From CAWKOH01 sp963851245 (lineage in GTDB: Bacteria > Actinomycetota > Acidimicrobiia > Acidimicrobiales > Palsa-688): 64,000 nt of DNA. Location of the stretch: NCBI GenBank assembly GCA_963851245.1, contig CAWKOH010000002.1, forward strand, positions 496,001 to 560,000, read 5' to 3'. Shown here piece by piece: positions 1 through 8,613 of the stretch (position 1 is its first letter; each line of letters opens with the position of its first letter). The position numbers and the translations under genes were made by a program. Under the pieces are notes generated by a model. The model did no database searches, was not told the DNA's origin, and saw only the letters and a program-made list of their open reading frames with translations.

Positions 1-72
1 CTGGCAAGAAGTTTGGGTCAGTGTTCCGCTGGCCGGTGCGCCAGGCGTCGAATGCCCCGGCCACCGTGGAGG

Positions 73-558
73 TCAACGACCGACCAGTGCCGACTGAACT
101 GTCAACGCCAGATCCAGTGGGTGCACAATCGCCTCTGGGGTGAAGCGTTCGCAGCTCCTTCGCCAGCTGGCTTCCTTGAGGCGTTGTGTCACTATTCGGT
201 CGGCGCCAAGGGCTCGGGACGCCTCCGCCAGGGCGAACGCGTCTTCGGTCTCGACCAGGAGAGCGGAGTCACCGAGCGTCCTTGTCTGGGGTGGCGTGTC
301 GGAAGTCACCACGCCGCATCCAGCCGCCGCCCCCTGGTAGACCTTGTTCGGTACCACCCGGAGGGCTTTGGGTGTTATCCCGAAGATGCCCAGGCAGACG
401 TCGTGATCGGCAACGACTTGGGGCAGACGGTCCGATTCGACCCACTTCCACGCGGGGATGTCTGGATTTGTCATATGTGCCGAAACCGAGAATCCGCATG
501 GATGCTCCAAGGCGGGTGAGCCGTCGGGTGAGGACGCACAGGTTACGATGTTCGTCAC
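73..558 (-). pseudogene. Glycosyltransferase family 4 C-terminal remnant
   Basis: The reading frame resembles only the C-terminal half of a GT4 (GT-B fold) glycosyltransferase: a WVESDRLPQVVADHDVCLG stretch, then a GIFG-x-VVPNKVYQGAAAGCGVVTSD-like nucleotide-sugar binding segment (given here in shortened form) and a final helix region. About 160 residues remain against a usual 350-400. The acceptor-binding N-terminal domain is missing, and the first 35 or so residues do not look like the family. The GTG used as start abuts the divergent gene that begins at 559, so the rest was probably deleted. I read it as a dead remnant of a sugar-transfer gene; a real short protein is less likely. Confidence 0.55.
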
Positions 559-1545
559 GTGGAAGGAGCGATCGGCGACCCCACCTCAAATGGGGCGGAG
601 TTAGGGCCCGGGTCCAAGCCTTCCCGAGACTGGCGACGGGTGGTCGTTGGCGGCGGCGTTCTTTGCCTGGCCCTTGGTGGCGCCTTTATCGCTGTCTACC
701 GGGACCGGCACACCTTTTTTGAGACCATCAAGAACATCGGCGCCGAAGCCGTGGTGGCCAGCGCGCTCTGCGGACTGCTCGGAGTAGCTTCGACCTACCT
801 GATCTGGCGGGAGGTACTGAGTGGTCTCGGCGTGGATCTTCCGTTCGGCTCCGGGGCGCGCGTTTTTTTCACCAGCCAGCTCGGGAAGTACGTCCCCGGC
901 TCCGTGTGGCCCGTGGTTATGCAGATGGAGGCCGGGAAGGCGCGCGGCGCCAGCCGGCGGACCATGCTCGGCGCCAACCTGACCACCATCGTGCTGTCGT
1001 GCACCGGCGGTCTCATAGCCGCCGCGATTCTGCTCCCCGTGTACGACGCCCACGCCCTGGACCACTACTGGTGGGGGCTGCTGGCCCTCCCCTTACTCCT
1101 GGCGCTCCTACACCCTAGAGCTCTGCCCGGTCTCATGGACAGGGTGTTTCTGTTGCTGCACCGGCCCCCTCTGGGTGAGCGTCTCGATGCCCGCCACGAA
1201 GCCCGAGCCTTCGCCTGGTCGCTTCCGATGTGGCTTTTTCTGGGCCTTCACCTCTCCATCTTGGCCGGGGCGGCCAGCCATTGGGACGCATCGGTCTTCC
1301 TCCTCTGCATCGGCGGAATGGCCTTGGCCGTGTCACTCGGGATCCTGTTCATACCCGCCCCGGCTGGCGCCGGGGTGCGCGACGTGATCCTGGTCCTGGT
1401 GCTCGGATCGGTGATGGGCTCCGCCCAGGCCCTGGCCGTCGTGGTGGCCTCGAGGGCGATACTCATCGCCTGTGACGTGGCAATAGCGGGTCTGGCTGCT
1501 GTGACGGTGCGGCGCGGACAAACGCCTGTTCCCGGCGCCACATAG
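559..1545 (+). CDS. Flippase-like integral membrane protein (UPF0104 / LPG-synthase TM family)
   Basis: A protein of 328 residues with about eight hydrophobic segments. The first membrane segment begins near residue 29 after a polar N-terminus. The segment FFTSQLGKYVPGSVWPVV near residue 100 is the conserved part of the lysylphosphatidylglycerol synthase transmembrane/UPF0104 family, and a Pro-Ala-Gly rich loop near residue 265 (FIPAPAGAGVRD) is also typical. Family members occur beside glycosyltransferases and may move lipid-linked sugars or modify lipids; the exact substrate cannot be read here. It starts with GTG one base after the glycosyltransferase remnant on the other strand. No catalytic aminoacyl-transfer domain is attached, so it is not full MprF. 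Confidence 0.75.
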   Translation: MEGAIGDPTSNGAELGPGSKPSRDWRRVVVGGGVLCLALGGAFIAVYRDRHTFFETIKNIGAEAVVASALCGLLGVASTYLIWREVLSGLGVDLPFGSGARVFFTSQLGKYVPGSVWPVVMQMEAGKARGASRRTMLGANLTTIVLSCTGGLIAAAILLPVYDAHALDHYWWGLLALPLLLALLHPRALPGLMDRVFLLLHRPPLGERLDARHEARAFAWSLPMWLFLGLHLSILAGAASHWDASVFLLCIGGMALAVSLGILFIPAPAGAGVRDVILVLVLGSVMGSAQALAVVVASRAILIACDVAIAGLAAVTVRRGQTPVPGAT

Positions 1546-2293
1546 CGGAGCTTGTGCGGGCGGGAGGAGGGCGGCCGAGGAAGGGGTGGGCGAGGGGCTA
1601 TCTGAGGCGAGGGGGGACCGACGTGCCCGATCTCGTACTACCCCCGCTTGGCGGCTAAAGCCCTGGAATGGCTCAGAGGCGGCGGAGGGCGGCCGGCCGC
1701 CCAGAGCCGCCGCGATAATCGTCGATCTGACGCTGACGGGAGCCCGTCACGTCGACGTTCTGCGCGCGTGTTCTGCAGCGTCCGTGATAGGCGCTTCGGG
1801 ACACCATGGAGCCGGCCGTCTCGTTGTTGATTAGCGGCAGTTCCTCGGCGACGTGGGATCCGGAGTCCTCGGTACAGACTCCAGTGACAGGCGTTGTCCG
1901 CGCCGGCGACGCGGGACTTCGGAGGCTTGCGCCGCAACTAGTGGCCGAGCGCCGATCCGGTGCTCGAGAATGGAACCCAGTCATTGCTCGACGCGGAGCG
2001 TATGGTCGGACACCTGAGTCCGTCACAGTCTTTATCGGTTGACACCCGCGCTATAGCCGGTCGCGTTCTCAGCCACGCATGCCATGTTGCTTCAGCGACG
2101 GCGCCGATGAGGGGCGAAGTGCGCTGTGGTCCCATGCCAGTTCGACCTTGACAGCTGGTGGGACGTCGGTGGTCGGGATGTAGCGGGGGCCGTCTCACGG
2201 GAAGGGTTCGGTGATGGCGGTTGTCTGCGCTCCACGCCGGCTACGCTTACGAAATGCCTCAGGATCATGTCGAAGCCTTAACCGCTGGAACGA
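1546..2293. other. Non-coding or decayed stretch
   Basis: About 750 bases between the membrane protein and the sulfotransferase-like gene. The open frames here on both strands have no recognisable motif and look compositionally driven. I see no tRNA, clear promoter or terminator. Confidence 0.5.
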
Positions 2294-3427
2294 ATGCGAC
2301 GTAAACAGCAGCTCACCCCGGCTTCGATCGTGACATCTCTCTATAGGCGTCTCTTGAGGCGACAGCTAGCCGGCGGCGAGGCCGCCGGCCGGACCGTCCA
2401 GTTCACCCCGGCTTCGATCGTGACGTCTCTCTATAGGTGTCTCTTGGGGCGAGACCCGGCCGGCAGTGAGGTGCTGGCATTCGTGGCTGATCTGGAGGGC
2501 GGCCGATCCGTAGAGCAGGTCGTAGAGTCGATAATGGCCTCCCCTGAGTGTCAGCTGTCCCATCTCTACCTTCCGGCGTTCGACGAACTAGTCGCACCCG
2601 ATCCACTTAGGAGCGATATGAATCGCCTGTATCTTTGGCACATACCGAAGACGGGTGGGAACAGCTTGCAGGAGATGCTGAGACCTCATTTCACCGAGCT
2701 TGAGTTCTGCGGGACCCTTCCTCTGGGGGCTCTCTATCGGATGTCGAGCTACCGGTTGCGGTCGTTCCGGGTTATCGCCGGCCACTTCGGGCCGATGGTT
2801 CCCCAGCTGCTTCCAGACGTCTCACTCGTGACCGCCACTTTGATCAGGGATCCGGTGGACATGATCGCCAGCTTTTATGTGCAGTGGCGGGATGGTGGCT
2901 TGCCCGGCAACCCGGCCACGACGCTGGCACGGCGTCTCTCTTTTGCTGAATGGTGTCGCTCCGAGGACGTGTGGATCTTTTGGTCCAACCCTCAAGCCCG
3001 GCAGCTGGCCTCGCCTCGAGTCCCGCCAGATCGAGAGCAGGCGCAAGTCTCGCGGGAGGGCGAGATGGTTCATATTCACGATGTTGAGCTAGCTGAAGCG
3101 GCGCCGCCCATGCTCGATTCCATAGACATTGTCGGAACGACAGATCACCTGATGGTGGTGTATCGAGAGTGCCTGAAGCGCCTCGGCATCACTCCAGAAC
3201 CGCGGGAGCTGCTTCACGCGAATCGCGGTACTGGACTGGGAGAAGAGGTGTCCCGTTCCACGCGCGACTGGCTGCTCGAGCACAACACCATCGACTTAGC
3301 GCTCTTCGATCGGGCCAAGATCCGTGGCAGCGAGCTTCAGGCGGGGGCCGAGTCGCCGCTTCTTGGCGGCGCTTGGGCTTCCCCCCAGAATGGGAAATCT
3401 CTTTCGGGCTCGCCCAATGTTTCATGA
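2294..3427 (+). CDS. DUF4214-sulfotransferase fusion protein
   Basis: A protein of 377 residues. Residues about 38-80 match the DUF4214 pattern (IVTSLYRCLLGRDPAGSEV followed by a VEQVVESIMASPE helix), a small domain common on secreted and glycan-related proteins. Residues about 110-330 look like a PAPS-dependent sulfotransferase: HIPKTGGNS is the 5'-phosphosulfate-binding loop and LIRDPVDMIASFY the 3'-phosphate-binding RDP motif. It may transfer sulfate to a carbohydrate or lipid head group. The first 37 residues are a second, poorer copy of the DUF4214 start, made by an in-frame 90-bp duplication. The ATG at 2294 has only a weak ribosome-binding site. Substrate unknown. Confidence 0.65.
   Translation: MRRKQQLTPASIVTSLYRRLLRRQLAGGEAAGRTVQFTPASIVTSLYRCLLGRDPAGSEVLAFVADLEGGRSVEQVVESIMASPECQLSHLYLPAFDELVAPDPLRSDMNRLYLWHIPKTGGNSLQEMLRPHFTELEFCGTLPLGALYRMSSYRLRSFRVIAGHFGPMVPQLLPDVSLVTATLIRDPVDMIASFYVQWRDGGLPGNPATTLARRLSFAEWCRSEDVWIFWSNPQARQLASPRVPPDREQAQVSREGEMVHIHDVELAEAAPPMLDSIDIVGTTDHLMVVYRECLKRLGITPEPRELLHANRGTGLGEEVSRSTRDWLLEHNTIDLALFDRAKIRGSELQAGAESPLLGGAWASPQNGKSLSGSPNVS
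2314..2470 (+). repeat. Imperfect in-frame 90-bp duplication
   Basis: The block starting CACCCCGGCTTCGATCGTGA at 2314 recurs at 2404, a 90-bp period (30 codons). Identity is near perfect for about 50 bases and falls off afterwards. It duplicates the first helix of the DUF4214 domain. The upstream copy lacks the GRDP residues, so it is probably the decaying one. Confidence 0.85.
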
Positions 3428-3798
3428 CACAGTTGCCTGTGACTCGGAACTCTGCCGGTCGAGCGCTCGCGTCCGTCATTCTTGTTATATGCGATGGGCC
3501 TAACCGACCGCAAAAATACTTCCTAGTAAGGCATTTTCAGGTCGCGGAGTCCTGCTGAGTATCCCGGGCTGAGCTGGCCCTGAGGCGACGCTGAAGGACT
3601 TCGAATACAAGGATTTCCGATCACTGCACCTGGGTTCCAGTACCCCCAAACGCCAGTCAGATACCCGCTGGGAAGTGCTGTCCATATCCGGTCCGAGGCG
3701 AGCAGAATGACGACGACCCGTCCCTACGACGTCGCGCCCGAGTCGGCCTGTGTGACGGGGTCTCACTCTCATGAGACCTATCCCGGTATGATGTCGCC
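3428..3798. other. Intergenic stretch
   Basis: About 370 bases. No gene, RNA or convincing terminator seen. The last 30 bases, ending ATGATGTCGCCATGG, carry the start of the next small gene. Confidence 0.5.
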
Positions 3799-4122
3799 AT
3801 GGCTCGTCGAGCGCCGAGAACCCTCCTGGAACAAGCGGTGGTGACCGTGGGAATGGTGAAGGGCGCTCAGGTGATGACTTTTATCCTGCAGTGGGGCTGG
3901 CTCCGCGACAAGCTGGACCGGGAACCGACCGTGGAGGAGTACGCAGAGTACGCCCTGGTCAAGCGTGCGCAGGCTTTTCGGCGCAAGTCGTTGTTCCGCC
4001 AGTGCTTCCCAGATGTCGAGTCGCCCACGCCGATCTGGTTGACGGTCAAGGATCAGGTTTCGTCTAAGCAGACTGCTGCAGCGTCGATCGAGGTCGGTTT
4101 CGGTCCGGCGTTCGCGGCTTGA
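3799..4122 (+). CDS. Small conserved protein of unknown function, element-associated
   Basis: A protein of 107 residues. The centre (WGWLRDKLDREPTVEEYAEY, then a Lys/Arg-rich helix ending LFRQCFPDVESPTPIW) has the look of a compact helix-turn-helix-like module. Similar short proteins are familiar from actinobacterial genomes near replication or integration genes, but I cannot assign a function. It lies directly upstream of a broken Rep-like gene and a serine recombinase, which suggests all three belonged to one integrative element. Start is ATG 3799. Confidence 0.55.
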   Translation: MARRAPRTLLEQAVVTVGMVKGAQVMTFILQWGWLRDKLDREPTVEEYAEYALVKRAQAFRRKSLFRQCFPDVESPTPIWLTVKDQVSSKQTAAASIEVGFGPAFAA

Positions 4123-4239
4123 TCCTGCTCGGTCCCCGGATCCGCCTCGGGTTTCGACGACGAGAGCCCTGTCTGGGACACGGGAGAGCAGTCAAGGGTG
4201 GGGCCCCGAGTCTGTGGGCCGGGGTGGCCTTGACGCCCG

Positions 4240-4672
4240 GTCATGTTCTCCTCCGCACGCTGTTTTGGTCCCGCCCGTGGCGGCATCCATGTTCATCTAG
4301 CGGTGCCGTTCTTCTACAAGCATTCGAAGCTCATGAAGGCGTGGGGGCGGGGGCTTGTGTGGTGCACCGACAAGAAGAAGAAGCGGCGCGTGCGCGATGG
4401 TGGCTTACAACCGGGCCGCTGCGGACATGAGCAAATATCTGGGCAAGGCTTTCGAGCAAGCAGAGTTCGGGCGGCACCGTTACGAGCGAGCGCAGGGTTT
4501 CGAGCCCGTCAGCTACAAGGCATGGCGGTATGACTTCGAGGACGCCGAGCAGTATGCATGTGCGATTTTCCGTGCTGCTCCCACCTATGTTTGGCGGTCG
4601 GATGAATGTGCCAGTTGGGCTGGGCCTCCATGTCGTGTGCTGTTCTTCGCAGGTCGAGCGCCCGATGGCTGA
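4240..4672 (+). pseudogene. Frameshifted HUH-type replication initiator remnant
   Basis: Two overlapping frames together read as one protein. The first (from about 4243) holds IHVHLAVPFFYKHSKLMKAW, an HUH metal-binding motif with hydrophobic flanks. The second (to 4672) holds VAYNRAAADMSKYLGKAFEQ, a Tyr-x-x-Lys helix typical of rolling-circle Rep and relaxase-like proteins, then a C-terminal WAGPPC segment. The switch of frame lies near 4380-4400. No start or conserved N-terminal region is visible. Probably an inactivated rolling-circle or AICE-type initiator of the element whose recombinase follows. Confidence 0.5.
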
Positions 4673-4755
4673 GCGAGATCTGAGCCGGGTGGCTGTGGTG
4701 CTTGTCAATATCGGGCTGCGGCTATCGCAGCCAAGTCAAGACGAAGGGAGTCATT

Positions 4756-6294
4756 GTGACGCTGACGGTGGCCTATGTGAGGGTGTCGACCGAGGACCAG
4801 GTGGACTACTCCCCCGAGGCCCAGGTGGACTACTCCCCCGAGGCCCAGGTGGACTACTCCCCCGAGGCCCAGGTGGACTACTCCCCCGAGGCCCAGGTGG
4901 ACTACTCCCCCGAGGCCCAGGCGAGCCGCTGCCGCCAGCATGATCTCGGCGCGGTCACGGTCATACCCGACGAAGGCTGGTCGGGAAGCACCCTTGAGCG
5001 GCCCGGCATGGCCCAACTCCGGTCGCTGGTGGAGGAAGGGAAAGTCGCTCACGTAGTGGTGTGGCGACTGGACCGGCTGTCGAGAGACACCGGGGACCTG
5101 AGCGTCCTGGTCAAGCAGTTCGAAGCGTTCGGTGTGGCGCTGCACTCGGTCAACGAGGGACGCATCGACCTCGACACGGCCGCGGGGAAGCTCCAGGTCG
5201 GCTTCCACGGTCTCCTAGCCCAGTACTATCGGCACTCCCTGATCGAGAATGTCCGCATGGGCCAGGACCAAGCGGTGAGGAAAGGCAGATGGCTGAACCG
5301 GCTACCTACCGGCTACGACATGATCGACGGCGAGCTCGTCCCGAACGAGACAGCACCCATCGTCCAGCGCATCTTCAAACTGCGGGCTCGAGGACTCAGC
5401 TACACGGCCATCGAGGCAGAGGTCGGGCTTTGCTACTCGACCGTCCGTCAGATCGCCAATAACCGCGTCTATACCGGGATGACCAGACTCGGCAGCGCCT
5501 GGCACCCCGGAATCCATCAACCGCTAGTAACCCAAGAGGAGTTCGACTCTGCCCACCGCGGCCACATCAAAGGCCGGCGTCGAGGCCGTGATCTGCTCAG
5601 CGGACGGGTCAAGTGCGGCATGTGTGGGCGTGTCGTCTGCGTGGACTACAACGAACGAGGACACGCCATCTACCGGTGCAAGTACCGAGGACGAGGCTGC
5701 GACCAACCCGGCCGCAGTGCCAACGGCCTCCATCGGGCAGCCCAGCTCGGCCTCCGCCTCCTCAGCAACGATCCCCAGCTCCAAACGGCGATCCGAAAAG
5801 AACTGAACCGCCATCAACGCCCCGTAACCGAGAAGGGAGCGAACCGGGAGTCGGCGCTTCGAACACTGGAAGGCAAAAGGCCAAAGCTCCTGGACCTCCA
5901 CTACGCCGACAAGATCAGCCAAGACACCTTCGCAGACGAGGACCGCCGACTGAGCACCCAGATCGCCACCCTCCGCAACGAACAAGCCCAGGTCGAAGCG
6001 GAGCGTCGAGAACGGGACGAGCTAGCTCAACGCTTCGAAGCAGTCGCAGCCGTACTCGCCGTCATCGACATTGACGAGGTCTGGGACGCCGCCACGGCGG
6101 CGGAGAAGGCGGTCCTCGTCGAGGACCTGGTCGATGCTGTCACTATCTTCCCCGACCACATAGAGGTCCACATCACCGGCGCGCCCAAGCTCAACGTCGA
6201 GTTGGCCGAAGTCGGACTTCGGGAGCCTGGTACGAGAACCAGCGTGTCGGAGGGGGGACCGAACCCCCACATCCTTTCGGACGTAGGAACCTGA
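4756..6294 (+). CDS. Large serine recombinase (site-specific integrase)
   Basis: A protein of 512 residues from GTG 4756, chosen because AAGGGAG at 4743-4749 sits just upstream. Residues 5-12 (VAYVRVST) give catalytic Ser11; WRLDRLSRD supplies the active-site arginines of the resolvase domain (to about 190). The Recombinase domain follows (GYDMIDGELVPNETAPIV), then a zinc ribbon (CGMCG and a later CKYRGRGC) and a coiled-coil segment, the usual order of phage and ICE integrases. It would cut and rejoin att sites through a phosphoserine link. Five identical 8-residue units occupy residues 16-55, right after the nucleophile, where relatives have one. The stop lies in a tRNA-Leu half. Activity is therefore uncertain. 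Confidence 0.85.
   Translation: MTLTVAYVRVSTEDQVDYSPEAQVDYSPEAQVDYSPEAQVDYSPEAQVDYSPEAQASRCRQHDLGAVTVIPDEGWSGSTLERPGMAQLRSLVEEGKVAHVVVWRLDRLSRDTGDLSVLVKQFEAFGVALHSVNEGRIDLDTAAGKLQVGFHGLLAQYYRHSLIENVRMGQDQAVRKGRWLNRLPTGYDMIDGELVPNETAPIVQRIFKLRARGLSYTAIEAEVGLCYSTVRQIANNRVYTGMTRLGSAWHPGIHQPLVTQEEFDSAHRGHIKGRRRGRDLLSGRVKCGMCGRVVCVDYNERGHAIYRCKYRGRGCDQPGRSANGLHRAAQLGLRLLSNDPQLQTAIRKELNRHQRPVTEKGANRESALRTLEGKRPKLLDLHYADKISQDTFADEDRRLSTQIATLRNEQAQVEAERRERDELAQRFEAVAAVLAVIDIDEVWDAATAAEKAVLVEDLVDAVTIFPDHIEVHITGAPKLNVELAEVGLREPGTRTSVSEGGPNPHILSDVGT
4801..4920 (+). repeat. Five perfect 24-bp tandem repeats inside the recombinase gene
   Basis: Five identical copies of a 24-bp unit (encoding VDYSPEAQ) at 4801, 4825, 4849, 4873 and 4897, with no mismatch. 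The length is a multiple of three, so copy-number change keeps the frame but alters the spacing between Ser11 and the next helix of the catalytic domain. Perfect identity points to recent or ongoing slippage. Confidence 0.97.
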
Positions 6295-6296
6295 AA
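6244..6296 (-). pseudogene. tRNA-Leu 3'-half remnant (possible att site)
   Basis: Read on the minus strand this segment gives an anticodon loop TTCAGGT (anticodon CAG), a long variable arm (GTCC-GAAA-GGAT), a T stem GGGGG/CCCCC and an acceptor 3' strand CTCCGAC plus A. The T loop appears one nucleotide short, and no matching 5' half (D arm, acceptor 5' strand) follows to the right. It is therefore a split or decayed tRNA-Leu cut at the anticodon loop, a common integration point. It overlaps the last 17 codons or so of the serine recombinase gene. Confidence 0.55.
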
Positions 6297-6473
6297 GGTG
6301 TCGAGATGGGCCCGCCGAGGCTTTCAGCTGTCGGTGTGGGACGCCCCTCGTGGTTGACCTCGACGCCGATCCGGCTGCGTGCGCCGCGTGCCGATGGTGT
6401 CACCCGTCGTTCCGGAGTATCTCCAAGGCTTGTCGACAATGGCCTCGGGCCCTGCTGAACACGGGTACCCGAA

Positions 6474-7124
6474 TCAGTAGGCAGCGCGGGAGAGGTCAAA
6501 AATGAATTGATAGGGAAGCTGGGGCACGTGGGTGAGGACCTTAGCAGCGGCCCGGAAGGCGACTCCGGCCGGCCTCCGGTCGCGAAAGATTGGTGGTCCG
6601 ATGTCCCCCCCCACCCGGACTACCTCCAGTCCGGCCTCGGAGAACAACCGCCGCCATCCGGACCGTGACAACGCCAGTTCCTGCGGTTGTTCGGTCCGGA
6701 CGTAAAAGTTCGGCACGACGAGGACGACCCGACCATCGGGCGTGAGTACCCGAGACACTTCCCTGAGTGCTAGGGGCACGTCGGGAAAGTGTTCGAGGCT
6801 CCCCATCGAAAGGATCCGGTCGAACGATCCCGACGCGAAAGGGAGGTTCTGCCCGTCGGCTTGAACCCGGTTAGATCCAGGCGCGACTTGGGCACCGAGC
6901 CTCAGAGCTCTGATAGCGAAGTCGACGCCAACTACAGGATCGCCAGCCCCCTTGTCGGCGGCAAAAGTGGCAGCCCAGCTCACCCCGCTCCCCAGATCTA
7001 GAAATTTTCGGCCGGCAATGGGATGAAGAAACCGAAAGACGCGCTCCAATCGCTGTTCGTGGACAACGTTTGCGTCGTAATCAAAATGATACGAGGACTC
7101 GTAAAAGTGGCGCATCGAGGCCAT
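6474..7124 (-). CDS. Class I SAM-dependent methyltransferase
   Basis: A protein of 216 residues. FLDLGSGVSW near residue 41 is motif I for SAM binding, VVGVDFA carries the acidic residue for the ribose, and FDRILSMGSLEHFPD then LREVSRVLTPDGRVVLVVPN are motifs II-III of the UbiE/Methyltransf_11 type. The substrate is not visible; the position downstream of a GT4 glycosyltransferase on the same strand (61 bases apart) suggests sugar or lipid methylation in an envelope pathway. ATG 7124 is used, with ATG 7115 as an alternative; a stop lies upstream in frame. Confidence 0.75.
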   Translation of the reverse strand: MASMRHFYESSYHFDYDANVVHEQRLERVFRFLHPIAGRKFLDLGSGVSWAATFAADKGAGDPVVGVDFAIRALRLGAQVAPGSNRVQADGQNLPFASGSFDRILSMGSLEHFPDVPLALREVSRVLTPDGRVVLVVPNFYVRTEQPQELALSRSGWRRLFSEAGLEVVRVGGDIGPPIFRDRRPAGVAFRAAAKVLTHVPQLPYQFIFDLSRAAY

Positions 7125-7185
7125 CAGGGCATCGTAGAACTGTGTGCGGCAGGCGGCGGCTCGGCTTCATGAATAGCAGATGCGG

Positions 7186-8376
7186 TCATGAAGATAGAGT
7201 GGCCCGCAGCAGGTGGTCTAGCGTTGCAGCCATTGCGTCCTCACTGTACAGGCGGGCCGCAGTCTGGCCGAAAGAGGCACCTAACTCCGCCAGGTGCGCC
7301 GGGTCTGATAGGAGCCCTCCCAATGTCTCAGCCCAGGCCGTTGCGTCTCCCGCAGGCAGCAAGATGCCGGTCTCCCCGTCCACGATGGCATCGCGAAGGC
7401 CTTCAAGATCCGATGCAAGGACTAGAGTCCCTCGTATCGCTGCCTCGACGGTTACGAGGCCGAAGCCTTCCATATCTCCGGGGACAGGCAAGTTGGGCTG
7501 GACGAACATGTCGGCTCCGCACAGGATCTCCTCCCGGACCTCGTCACTGACCCGACCCAGGACATGCACCCGGCTATTCAACCCACGTGAGATGACTGCA
7601 TTCGCGATCGCCTCGGATTCGGGACCGTGTCCGGCCACGACGTAGTGGGTAGTGGCCGGGAGCAGTGGCAGAACATTCCCGATGAACCAGCTGACCCCCT
7701 TGCGCGCCACGAGCCGTCCAAGCGTGGCGACCAGGATCTGGCCGGGGCCGAGCCCGAGCCGGTCTTCGAGGGCGGCCCGAGCAGCTAGCCGATGAAGGGC
7801 TGGGGCACAAGGCGTGGGCACCCCGAGGCGCAGTACTGCGACGCGGTCCGGAGGGGTCCCGGCCCGGCGCACCTCCTCGGCCGTGGCCTCGCTAATGGCA
7901 ATGACACCCGGAGATCGGCGCAGCGCAGATCGGGTCAGCAACCGGTACAGCGGGTTGGGGTAGGTGACGTCGAGCCCCATGGCCATCGTCACACAGGGCA
8001 CACCGAAGGGGCGCAGCAGGAGGGACACCACTGCGTTCATAGATACGTCGCCCGTCAACGCGAGCTCGATCTCACGACGGGCGGCCAATCGCAGCACCTT
8101 GAACATCGCCCGCGGAAGCCAAATCGCGAGAGCTCGGTTTGTGCCCCCGTGGGCGATCAGGACGGCATGGGAACGACGGGCCTCAATGGACCGCCAGACG
8201 CCGGCAGCCAAGGTCTCCATCCCCCCGACTGAAGGTGGGAACCGACGGGTGATAAAGACCGTATGGGGAAGCCCTGCCGCTCCATTCGCAACCGGTGGAC
8301 AGCAACAGAACGTCGGGCACATCCCGGGATCAGCGGCTGCTGCGCGCCATTTTCGAACTACGTCGTTTTGTCCCAC
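7186..8376 (-). CDS. Glycosyltransferase family 4
   Basis: A GT-B fold enzyme of up to 396 residues. The N-terminal domain opens with TVFITRRFPPSVGGMETLA (acceptor side with the glycine-rich GG-E/Q loop). The C-terminal domain has LVATLGRLVARKGVSWFI and GADMFVQPNLPVPGDMEGFG followed by VTVEAA, the nucleotide-sugar-binding EGFGLVTVEAA signature. It probably adds a hexose to a lipid- or polyprenol-linked acceptor. The first 35 residues from the GTG at 8376 look unlike the family, so the true start may be nearer position 8270. It probably forms a unit with the methyltransferase gene after it. Confidence 0.8.
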   Translation of the reverse strand: MGQNDVVRKWRAAAADPGMCPTFCCCPPVANGAAGLPHTVFITRRFPPSVGGMETLAAGVWRSIEARRSHAVLIAHGGTNRALAIWLPRAMFKVLRLAARREIELALTGDVSMNAVVSLLLRPFGVPCVTMAMGLDVTYPNPLYRLLTRSALRRSPGVIAISEATAEEVRRAGTPPDRVAVLRLGVPTPCAPALHRLAARAALEDRLGLGPGQILVATLGRLVARKGVSWFIGNVLPLLPATTHYVVAGHGPESEAIANAVISRGLNSRVHVLGRVSDEVREEILCGADMFVQPNLPVPGDMEGFGLVTVEAAIRGTLVLASDLEGLRDAIVDGETGILLPAGDATAWAETLGGLLSDPAHLAELGASFGQTAARLYSEDAMAATLDHLLRATLSS

Positions 8377-8447
8377 GTCGCCTTGACCATCCGAAGCTTA
8401 GCCGCGCTGATATGGGCCTGGTTAGCGATCTGGGATAGGAGAGCCGG

Positions 8448-8529
8448 TGCGGGCGAGAGGACTCGAACCTCCACCCCTCTCGGGACCAGGACCTAAACCT
8501 GGCGCGTCTGCCAGTTTCGCCACGCCCGC
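8448..8529 (-). tRNA. tRNA-Leu (anticodon UAG)
   Basis: Complete cloverleaf on the minus strand: acceptor GCGGGCG/CGCCCGC, D arm with AACTGGCAGA, anticodon stem CCAGG/CCTGG with loop TTTAGGT (anticodon TAG), a long class II variable arm, T stem and loop GGAGG-TTCGAGT-CCTCT, and discriminator A. CCA is not fully encoded. A TAGGAT hexamer at 8553-8558 (minus-strand sense) is a plausible -10 box. The 5' half is repeated at 32848-32891, so the gene is the presumed integration target of the island to its right. Confidence 0.93.
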
Positions 8530-8530
8530 A
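8487..8530. repeat. attL-like repeat: 5' half of tRNA-Leu(UAG)
   Basis: Left copy of the 44-bp direct repeat, part of the intact tRNA gene. It differs from the right copy only at 8506 (G here, T at 32867). The repeat stops inside the anticodon stem-loop, a known crossover position for tRNA-targeting integrases. Confidence 0.85.
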
Positions 8531-8591
8531 TAACCTTCTGACCAGCACTTTTATCCTACATGGCCTGCCTCCGCAGGGCCACTCGGAGCCG

Positions 8592-8613
8592 ATTTGCAAA
8601 CCATTTGCAAACC
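8592..8613. repeat. Paired 11-bp repeat, possible integrase arm site (left)
   Basis: ATTTGCAAACC occurs twice in tandem (8592-8602 and 8603-8613), 61 bases inside the left att repeat. A near-identical pair lies 116 bases inside the right att repeat. Matching short direct repeats flanking the core on the element side are what tyrosine integrase arm-binding sites look like. Confidence 0.6.
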
